Of a stretch of DNA of 17,845 nucleotides, positions 13,882 to 17,845 are shown piece after piece. The translations under genes were made by a program, and so were the position numbers. Source of the stretch: JAAXXJ01 sp964412455. GTDB taxonomy: Bacteria; Nitrospirota; UBA9217. Positions within the stretch are counted from its first letter, which is position 1; each line of letters opens with the position of its first letter. Location of the stretch: assembly GCA_964412455.1 (NCBI GenBank), contig CAYPOT010000073.1:1-17845 (forward strand). Direction: 5' to 3'. Under the pieces are notes generated by a model. It was not told where the DNA came from and did not search any database. It saw only the letters and a list, made by a program, of their open reading frames with translations.

Positions 13882-13960
13882 TGGACAGTAGAGGGTCACC
13901 CATTTGAAGGCTCCCCGTCAAGCAAAAAAAGCCCACCTGTGACGAGAAAAGGACCATATG

Positions 13961-13976
13961 GGGTCAGACATGATAT
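13961..13976 (+). repeat. Right arm of the 16-bp inverted repeat (GGGTCAGAC family)
   Basis: GGGTCAGACATGATAT, identical to the reverse complement of 11842-11857. It is preceded by GGACCATATG, resembling the GGACCGCATG that precedes the related motif at 14280. Confidence 0.7.
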
Positions 13977-13991
13977 CCTGACTAACTGCTA

Positions 13992-14096
13992 TTAATCCAG
14001 TAACCGCCCCGCCTTCTTTACGTCAGCCTCCACATCACCCCGTTCACGCAAGTAGGTCGTCAGCTTTAACGGAACTATTGGGGTTCCTTCATCTGA
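13992..14096 (-). pseudogene. Unassigned coding relic
   Basis: Read on the minus strand, a 34-codon stretch between stops ends with TTYLRERGDVEADVKKAGRL and two more residues, which looks like the helical C-terminus of a real protein rather than random translation. There is no start codon and a stop lies directly upstream. I cannot assign a family. Confidence 0.35.
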
Positions 14097-14257
14097 TTAT
14101 CAGACTTTAGTAAACATTAAAGACCCGACCCCGGGAATGCCCTCATTCAGTTATTATAACCCAACCCGGAAATTGCCCTCCTGTTGAGTTTTTCCCATGA
14201 AGACCAATAAGATGTTTGGTGCCATATAAATAAAAAGATTCCCGAGAGGTTAATTTA

Positions 14258-14279
14258 GGACCGCATGGGGACCGCATGG
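14258..14279 (+). repeat. Tandem 11-bp repeat joined to a GGGTCAG motif
   Basis: GGACCGCATGG occurs twice (14258-14268, 14269-14279) and runs straight into GGGTCAGGCTTGACTT. The arrangement parallels GGACCATATG-GGGTCAGAC at 13951-13970. Confidence 0.7.
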
Positions 14280-14405
14280 GGTCAGGCTTGACTTATTGAC
14301 TTGTTGCTTTTCAAGGAATTATAAGGGTTTTTCTCCGTGCATTTTCTGTTTGAGCGCCCAGACTGCCCCTCCGTTTCTCTTCTTTTTAATTGTCTTAGTG
14401 GGTAC

Positions 14406-14432
14406 TTGACTTATCATTATGGATAGTATAGT
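14406..14432 (+). promoter_or_regulatory. Promoter of the toxin-antitoxin operon
   Basis: TTGACT (14406-14411) and TATAGT (14427-14432) are separated by 15 nt, short but workable. The expected start lies at about 14439-14441, at or next to the ATG, and there is no Shine-Dalgarno sequence, so the mRNA may be leaderless. Confidence 0.55.
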
Positions 14433-14436
14433 ATCC
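14421..14436. promoter_or_regulatory. Palindromic operator over the -10 box
   Basis: GGATAGTATAGTATCC is a 16-bp palindrome with only one mismatched pair of positions. It covers the -10 box and ends 4 nt before the start codon of the wHTH-bearing gene. This is the expected arrangement for an autorepressor site. Confidence 0.6.
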
Positions 14437-14440
14437 ACTC

Positions 14441-15049
14441 ATGATATCGCAGAATGTCCTTGAGTCGATCTTCGGCAGTCCCGCTAAAATCCGTATTCTG
14501 CGGGTCCTCTCCGTCTCCCCGCAACCGCTGAGCGGCAGGCAGGTCGGGGACCTTTCCCGGCTCAGCCACCGGGGCGCGATCCTGGCTTTGAAATCGCTGG
14601 TCGAACTCGGCGCCGTGCGGCAGCGCAGGGTCGGCGCTGCCTATCAGTATTCTCTCTCCCGCGGCAATATGGCGGTTGAAACCATCATAGCTCCCTCCCT
14701 CAAAGCCGAGGCATCGATGCTCGACGACCTGAAAAGGAACATCACCGCCCAATTCAGAGGAAAGGCCGTCAGCCTCACGCTCTACGGCAGTCTTGCCAGG
14801 GGGACAGGAAAAAGAGGGAGCGATATAGACGTCTTGGCGGTCGCGAGGGATGAGCGGAGGAAAAAGGAGCTGGAAGACAAAGCGACAGCCGGCATTCCAT
14901 TCTTTCGAGAGCGATACAATGCCGTCCTGTCCCTGCACTGCTATACGCTTATTGAGCTGAGAAGCAAGAAGAACCTGCCGTTGCTCAAGTCCGTTATTCA
15001 GGAGGGCGCGGCGCTTTCCGGCAAGCCATTGCGCGAGCTGATCGCATGA
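14441..15049 (+). CDS. wHTH - MNT-type nucleotidyltransferase, probable antitoxin (202 aa)
   Basis: Residues 1 to about 75 form a winged helix-turn-helix: SPAKIRILRVLSV, then PLSGRQVGDLSRLSHRGAIL as the turn and recognition helix, then LVELGAVRQRRVGAAYQYSL as the wing. Residues about 105-200 are a minimal nucleotidyltransferase with the exact GSx10DxD motif: G116-S117 and D128-x-D130 (GSLARGTGKRGSDIDVLAV). In type VII toxin-antitoxin pairs the MNT antitoxin transfers nucleotide onto the HEPN toxin to silence it; that mechanism is inferred here from the pairing. The fused DNA-binding domain is an addition to the minimal antitoxin and, with the palindrome at 14421-14436, suggests autoregulation. 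The stop overlaps the HEPN start as ATGA. Start 14441 has no binding site upstream. Confidence 0.88.
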   Translation: MISQNVLESIFGSPAKIRILRVLSVSPQPLSGRQVGDLSRLSHRGAILALKSLVELGAVRQRRVGAAYQYSLSRGNMAVETIIAPSLKAEASMLDDLKRNITAQFRGKAVSLTLYGSLARGTGKRGSDIDVLAVARDERRKKELEDKATAGIPFFRERYNAVLSLHCYTLIELRSKKNLPLLKSVIQEGAALSGKPLRELIA

Positions 15050-15453
15050 CGAAGAAGCGGAAGACAAGGGCCGTTGATAAGAACGAGTTTCGTGACTTCC
15101 TCGCGAAGGCAAGGGACTTCGCCTCCATGATGGACCTTGCTCTTGAGGAGGGCAAATGGAACTCAGCCGGACTTCAGGCGGTCCATGCCGTGATCTCGGC
15201 CAGTGATGCGGTGATCGTGTATTATGGCGGCGTGAGGAGCATCGAACTCGATCATCGGGAGGTTGTCGGGCTGCTTCACGATATCATCGGAGAGGCGGCG
15301 GCAGCAGCGGGCAGGCATGTCTCCCGGGTTATTGCAAAAAAGAACCTTATTGAGTATGAACGCCGATCCATTTCACAGACGGATGCGCGAGAGATGGTGG
15401 AACACGCCAAGCGTTTCCTTGAGTGGGTAACCGGAATGCTGCCGAGAGAATAG
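15046..15453 (+). CDS. HEPN-domain protein, probable toxin partner (135 aa)
   Basis: It begins within the antitoxin stop (ATG 15046, TGA 15047-15049), so translation is coupled. The protein is all-helical by appearance and has the HEPN layout: FRDFLAKARDFASMMDLALE, then AGLQAVHAVISASDAVIVYYGG, then SIELDHREVVGLLHDI, and a final helix MVEHAKRFLEWV. An R-x4-H sequence is present at R115-H120 (REMVEH). HEPN RNases use R-x4-6-H, but its position in the last helix is not the usual one for the active DUF86-like type, so RNase activity is uncertain; H47, D69 and H70 are other candidate functional residues. Order (antitoxin first) and overlap match MNT-HEPN modules. Confidence 0.85.
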   Translation: MTKKRKTRAVDKNEFRDFLAKARDFASMMDLALEEGKWNSAGLQAVHAVISASDAVIVYYGGVRSIELDHREVVGLLHDIIGEAAAAAGRHVSRVIAKKNLIEYERRSISQTDAREMVEHAKRFLEWVTGMLPRE

Positions 15454-15476
15454 GCATCTGAACTAAAGAAGGGGTC

Positions 15477-15545
15477 TTAGCCAACGACAATACTTCTTTC
15501 GGCGATCTCGCCCACGGTCTTGCCTGACGCGATCAGGCAGAGGCC
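15477..15545 (-). pseudogene. Fragment of a LuxR/GacA-type response regulator HTH
   Basis: The minus strand reads LCLIASGKTVGEIAERSIV and stops soon after. LIASGKTVxEIAE is the start of the C-terminal helix-turn-helix of NarL/FixJ-type response regulators, where intact proteins continue into the recognition helix. The receiver domain and the recognition helix are both missing, so this is a relic about 23 codons long. Confidence 0.6.
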
Positions 15546-15588
15546 CATCGGCCAACCGAAACCGCAGTGAATCCAGGACGAGCGCATT

Positions 15589-15608
15589 CCCCGTAGCTTG
15601 CTGCGGGG
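15589..15608. repeat. REP-like hairpin 1
   Basis: CCCCGTAGC and GCTGCGGGG pair over 9 bp (one T-G wobble) around TT. Another hairpin follows 47 nt away, an arrangement typical of paired REP/BIME-type palindromes. Confidence 0.7.
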
Positions 15609-15655
15609 TTAGCGGGCGATTAGAATAAATAGTACTGCCTTGAGGATCGAAGATT

Positions 15656-15684
15656 CCCTGTCCCGCCGAGGCGGGACTGCAGGG
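15656..15684. repeat. REP-like hairpin 2
   Basis: TCCCGCC-GA-GGCGGGA forms a 7-bp stem, extended by CCCTG and CAGGG with a 3-nt bulge on one side. Confidence 0.75.
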
Positions 15685-15702
15685 AGCTTCAATCTGAAAT
15701 AA

Positions 15703-15727
15703 TAAAGGCTGTCCGGTGGATCTCACC
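15703..15727 (+). repeat. 25-bp direct repeat, copy 2
   Basis: Same orientation as 13857-13881 with one difference (T instead of A at the eighth base). It forms the left arm and loop of the hairpin at 15705-15737. Confidence 0.85.
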
Positions 15728-15737
15728 GGGCAGCCTT
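15705..15737 (-). terminator. Strong hairpin, terminator-like on the minus strand
   Basis: AAGGCTGTCCGGTG and CACCGGGCAGCCTT pair over 14 bp with one G-U wobble around GATCT. On the minus strand it is followed by TATTATTT, a usable T tract; on the plus strand by GCTTGTTTGG, which is weaker. It could end transcripts from both directions. Confidence 0.6.
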
Positions 15738-15889
15738 GCTTGTTTGGAGTGTTGTTAGAAAAGACTTTCGTCAGACCAGCCGGTTCCTTGCCGCCATCTC
15801 CTTCTTCACCGTCGGGAACGCGCTGATGTTCGTATGCGGCAGGAACAGGAGAACCTATAGGGTCTTTACATTTGACATTGGGACGTTTT

Positions 15890-15919
15890 AAGGCCGGAAA
15901 AAGTGAGTTCTCAGGCCTT
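15890..15919 (-). terminator. Weak candidate terminator of the YHS operon
   Basis: AAGGCC (15890-15895) and GGCCTT (15914-15919) enclose 18 nt. On the minus strand TTAAAACG follows, so the T tract is poor. It lies 12 nt past the stop codon of the Trp/Tyr-rich protein gene. Confidence 0.3.
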
Positions 15920-15931
15920 TACGCAGCCCTC

Positions 15932-16762
15932 CTACCTCATGTCTCTTGATCCGTGGCCTCCTTCAGGTTCGTCGGGTTTCTCTTTTTCCCCGGGTTTGCC
16001 TTGCCTCCGCTCTCCCTTCTGTGCAGGGCCGTCTTTAAGGCTTTTGTTCTCTGCGGGCTGGAGATGCCGCCTCTGACCCCGTCCGGCTGGACCGCCCTGC
16101 GGTCTCATGACTTTCTCTTCAGGGCGAACCTTTGTCCGGCGCTGCTGCTGTTCCGGTGTCCGGACCTGAGGCCCTTTTTTTACATCTTGTCTCTTTCGCT
16201 CCTGTATCTGCTGCCGATGCTGCTGAACCTCCGGCCTCTTCTGATAGTGCTCTTCCCGTTGACGTCTTAGTTCCCGCGTCTGTTGTTGCGGGCGCGCTGT
16301 ATAGCCCTGGACGCCCCAGACTCCCTGCCGCTCCCAATGCCGCTCCCTGTCCCAGGTCTTCCAGTTCCTCTGAAGCTGCTGGTGCGGGATCCGTTCGTAG
16401 GCCCACCGGTGTCCGTACCAATTCCGGTCCCGGTAGTATATTCTCCAGCCCGGGTCTACATCATAATAGAAGACCGGCACGCCGCTGTAATAACCCCAAC
16501 CCCGGTCATAATAAAAGGAGCGATACCAGCCGCCTCCCCAGGGACGCCACCACCAGCCGTCCCAGAAGAAGAGGTCTCCCTCTATATCCGGGACCACGTA
16601 CACATGGGCCGTATCGGGCAGCACGATCACAACCGGAGGCGCTCCAAATATGATGGGCGGTGGCAGAGAGATCCCGATGCCTACATTTACCTCTGCCCTT
16701 GCCTGAAGAGGAACGACACCTGCCAACAGAATAACGATCGCTACGATAATCGACTTTTTCAT
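15932..16762 (-). CDS. Exported Trp/Tyr/Gly-rich protein with a Gln/Arg-rich tail (276 aa)
   Basis: On the minus strand AAGGAGAAAGC precedes the ATG at 16762. Residues 1-24 form a signal peptide (KKSIIVAIVILLAGVV...ARAEV). Residues about 25-125 begin with VGIGISLPPPIIFGAPP and become very aromatic (FFWDGWWWRPWGGGWYRSFY, then YYSGVPVFYYDVDPGW), a pattern seen in periplasmic proteins often annotated as hypothetical. Residues about 140-276 are low-complexity Gln/Arg/Lys/Glu with no hydrophobic core and are probably disordered. The function is unknown; surface binding or envelope association is a guess. The start codon overlaps the stop of the YHS gene upstream (ATGA), so the two form an operon and are likely translated together. 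Confidence 0.82.
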   Translation of the reverse strand: MKKSIIVAIVILLAGVVPLQARAEVNVGIGISLPPPIIFGAPPVVIVLPDTAHVYVVPDIEGDLFFWDGWWWRPWGGGWYRSFYYDRGWGYYSGVPVFYYDVDPGWRIYYRDRNWYGHRWAYERIPHQQLQRNWKTWDRERHWERQGVWGVQGYTARPQQQTRELRRQREEHYQKRPEVQQHRQQIQERKRQDVKKGPQVRTPEQQQRRTKVRPEEKVMRPQGGPAGRGQRRHLQPAENKSLKDGPAQKGERRQGKPGEKEKPDEPEGGHGSRDMR

Positions 16763-17223
16763 TTTGCTTTCTCCTTGAACATCGGCCAGTTCGCATCAGC
16801 CTTCTTGATGTTGCCGGGAATATCACGGCCCCATTTTTCGTACGCCGCCTTGCTGCAATTCAGGTACAGTTTCCCGTCAACGATCTTCCATACATCAGGA
16901 TCGGTTATGGCGAGCCGTGCCTCCGTCAGGGCCCAGGCACAATAACCGTCATATTGGGGGGCATACTTCTCCGGATCGGCCGCAAACAGGTCCATGTTCT
17001 CTTTGGATATGAAATACCAGGACATGCCATGCCACGGGAAGGAAAATGACTCGCTGCCTCTTAGTGCTTTGCCGGCCGTGAAATATGCGACGGTGTCGTA
17101 ACCCTGTATGGCCGCATCACCCGCCGCCGGCTTTCCGGCCGCATTACCGCTTAATCCAGACAAAAGTAATACGAATAAGAAGCTCACGAGGATCCTCTTT
17201 GTTGTTTTTCGTGACTTCATCAT
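16759..17223 (-). CDS. Exported YHS-domain protein (154 aa)
   Basis: AGGAAGG (17239-17233) lies 9 nt before the ATG at 17223, which I prefer to the GTG at 17229 (spacing 3); a further ATG at 17220 is possible. The N-terminus (SRKTTKRILVSFLFVLLLSG) is a signal peptide. The mature part is a full-length YHS domain of the AIxGYDxVAYF type: AIQGYDTVAYFTAGKALRGS, then FSFPWHGMSWYFISKENMDLF, FAADPEKYAPQYDGYCAWAL and VDGKLYLNCSKAAYEKWGRD, ending ADANWPMF. Two conserved-region cysteines (GYCAWA, LNCSKA) could bind metal or form a disulfide. YHS domains are commonly found in metal-related and redox proteins; the periplasmic form has no settled function. It is the first gene of the operon. Confidence 0.9.
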   Translation of the reverse strand: MMKSRKTTKRILVSFLFVLLLSGLSGNAAGKPAAGDAAIQGYDTVAYFTAGKALRGSESFSFPWHGMSWYFISKENMDLFAADPEKYAPQYDGYCAWALTEARLAITDPDVWKIVDGKLYLNCSKAAYEKWGRDIPGNIKKADANWPMFKEKAK

Positions 17224-17247
17224 ATGCACCTGCCTTCCTACATATCA

Positions 17248-17277
17248 ATTATATCTTATAATGGAACTACCTGTGGT
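17248..17277 (-). promoter_or_regulatory. Candidate promoter of the YHS operon
   Basis: On the minus strand a perfect TATAAT (17253-17248) lies about 25 nt before the preferred start codon. The -35 region 18 nt upstream (ACCACA) matches only at ACA. The -10 box is half of a perfect palindrome, ATTATA-TCT-TATAAT (17248-17262). Confidence 0.45.
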
Positions 17278-17462
17278 CGAAACATATAGAACATATAGGG
17301 TCTATACTATTGATGATCTCGTAAGAAGTCCGGTTTCACACGAAGCCACGGAGATCACAAAGAGAATCTTTAATCTTTTCATCGCATCACTTTTAGCATC
17401 CGCTTTATTCATAGTGAGACAAATACGAGACGTTGTTTCTATGTGCGCACTGCCCGCGCGTT

Positions 17463-17482
17463 GGGACAGTAGCGGGACAGTA
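17463..17482 (+). repeat. GGGACAGTAGC repeat at the left gap edge
   Basis: GGGACAGTAGC followed by GGGACAGTA, cut by the gap. It matches the GGACAGTAGCGGGTCA units at 17775-17806. Confidence 0.65.
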
Positions 17483-17582
17483 NNNNNNNNNNNNNNNNNN
17501 NNNNNNNNNNNNNNNNNNNNNNNNNNNNNNNNNNNNNNNNNNNNNNNNNNNNNNNNNNNNNNNNNNNNNNNNNNNNNNNNNN
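17483..17582. other. Assembly gap (100 N)
   Basis: A run of exactly 100 N, the conventional length for a gap of unknown size. Both edges are made of the same repeat family, so the assembly broke in repetitive DNA. Confidence 0.98.
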
Positions 17583-17629
17583 GCGGGTCAGACTTAAAAC
17601 GTGAGTTGTTGGGGACGTCTTTAGTGATG
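17583..17629 (+). repeat. 47-bp exact repeat, copy 1
   Basis: It starts GCGGGTCAGACTTAAAAC and is identical to 17799-17845, where the window ends, so the true repeat may be longer. It starts at the gap edge. Confidence 0.92.
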
Positions 17630-17774
17630 TTGTGTCCCTGATGGACTTGTTTATTTACTGCGCCACCGAATATTTTTCGTTCGAAAATCGAATACCTTCC
17701 ACCGAAAATCATATACATCGCTCCACCCGGCTCTCCCGGCCCCTAATGCCGCCAGCTTTTTAAAAACACAACCA

Positions 17775-17806
17775 GGACAGTAGCGGGTCAGGACAGTAGC
17801 GGGTCA
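17775..17806 (+). repeat. Tandem 16-bp repeat
   Basis: GGACAGTAGCGGGTCA is present twice without a spacer (17775-17790, 17791-17806) and runs into the second 47-bp copy. Confidence 0.9.
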
Positions 17807-17845
17807 GACTTAAAACGTGAGTTGTTGGGGACGTCTTTAGTGATG
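17799..17845 (+). repeat. 47-bp exact repeat, copy 2 (cut by window end)
   Basis: Identical to 17583-17629, 216 nt downstream, same orientation. Confidence 0.92.

Larger units (their letters stand above)
13833..14440. other. Mobile-element debris between the YARHG gene and the TA module
   Basis: These 608 nt hold no intact gene. In order they contain the first copy of a 25-bp direct repeat (13857-13881), the right arm of the 16-bp inverted repeat (13961-13976), a coding relic on the minus strand (13992-14096), a perfect TCTGA-TTA-TCAGA palindrome (about 14093-14105), two diverged copies of a CCCGG...TGCCCTC block (about 14126-14182), a tandem GGACCGCATGG pair joined to GGGGTCAGGCTTGA (14258-14293), and the TA promoter. 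The mosaic looks like successive insertions and deletions. Confidence 0.7.
15454..15931. other. Relic- and REP-rich stretch after the TA module
   Basis: No intact gene is present in these 478 nt. They contain a LuxR-type HTH fragment on the minus strand (15477-15545), two REP-like hairpins (15589-15608, 15656-15684), the second copy of the 25-bp direct repeat inside a strong hairpin (15705-15737), a second minus-strand coding relic at 15771-15854 whose last residues read ISAFPTVKKEMAARNRLV before a stop (family not recognised), and a hairpin at 15890-15919 that may terminate the minus-strand operon. Confidence 0.7.
17230..17845. other. Promoter, repeat debris and assembly gap
   Basis: This 616-nt end contains the YHS promoter (17248-17277), a 9-nt-period ACATATAG duplication (about 17282-17299), GGACAGTAGC-type repeats touching the gap, the 100-N gap itself and a 47-bp exact repeat. 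An open frame from 17261 runs into the gap and looks non-coding. I see no supported gene. Confidence 0.7.

Noticed and set aside
14330..14400. Minus-strand peptide-like frame (GGAVWALKQKMHGEKPL)
   Set aside because: Too short, no family recognised, and it overlaps the approach to the TA promoter. Not strong enough to call.
15463..15726. 87-codon minus-strand open frame through the REP-like hairpins
   Set aside because: It translates palindromes and the relic in the wrong frame. Its start lies in the 25-bp direct repeat, and a similar start appears by the same cause near 13880.
17261..17482. Open frame starting with ATG and running into the gap
   Set aside because: It translates short direct repeats (ACATATAG duplication, ACGAAGCCACGGAG-type DNA), has no ribosome binding site and its end is unknown.
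17775..17845. CRISPR-like array at the window end
   Set aside because: The 16-bp units are directly adjacent without spacers, and the 47-bp repeats are separated by unrelated DNA. No cas genes are present.

Overview
This 17.8-kb window looks like a contig end, or scaffold junction, from a draft or metagenome-derived genome of a GC-rich Gram-negative bacterium. The Gram-negative reading rests on an Omp85-type outer-membrane barrel protein, several exported periplasmic proteins and single-span inner-membrane proteins. The gene mix (exported rhodanese, YeiH-type putative sulfate exporter, universal stress protein, short intergenic repeats with 9-nt periodicity, REP-like palindromes) would suit a Nitrospirota or Desulfobacterota lineage, but that placement is inference. 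A run of exactly 100 N (17483-17582) marks an assembly gap inside a repeat.

Layout. (1) 102-5381, + strand: two small sister membrane proteins with the same C-terminal motif, a UspA-type stress protein, an exported two-domain rhodanese, a YeiH-family transporter with a very large N-terminal insertion, a 95-aa single-span protein translationally coupled to it, and a 192-aa membrane-anchored helical protein. Strong hairpin terminators follow the last two units. This part reads as a sulfur-anion handling and stress module. (2) 5565-6680: a frameshifted and truncated TerC-family pseudogene, then a Yip1-type membrane protein. (3) 6787-9714: a 975-aa exported protein combining a gluzincin protease domain, a TolB-like propeller and an outer-membrane barrel. 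(4) 10018-12253: an NDUFA9-like SDR protein, a GNAT acetyltransferase with a very good sigma70 promoter, and a PilZ protein preceded by a 17-bp tandem duplication. (5) 12453-15931, accessory: an AT-richer exported YARHG-domain protein, then about 600 bp of mobile-element debris, then a wHTH-nucleotidyltransferase/HEPN toxin-antitoxin pair with a palindromic operator over its -10 box, then more REP-like hairpins and a relic of a LuxR-type response regulator. A 24/25-bp direct repeat brackets the TA pair, and a 16-bp perfect inverted repeat brackets the PilZ and YARHG genes. (6) 15932-17223, - strand: a two-gene operon for an exported YHS-domain protein and an exported Trp/Tyr/Gly-rich protein with a Gln/Arg-rich tail. 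(7) 17230-17845: promoter region, repeat debris and the assembly gap, with a 47-bp exact repeat on its far side.

The most promising subjects for follow-up are the wHTH-MNT/HEPN module nested between repeats, the sulfur module with its enlarged YeiH transporter and unassigned small membrane proteins, the terminator that appears to contain the next gene's promoter, and the family of GGGTCAGRC motifs that recurs at accessory junctions.
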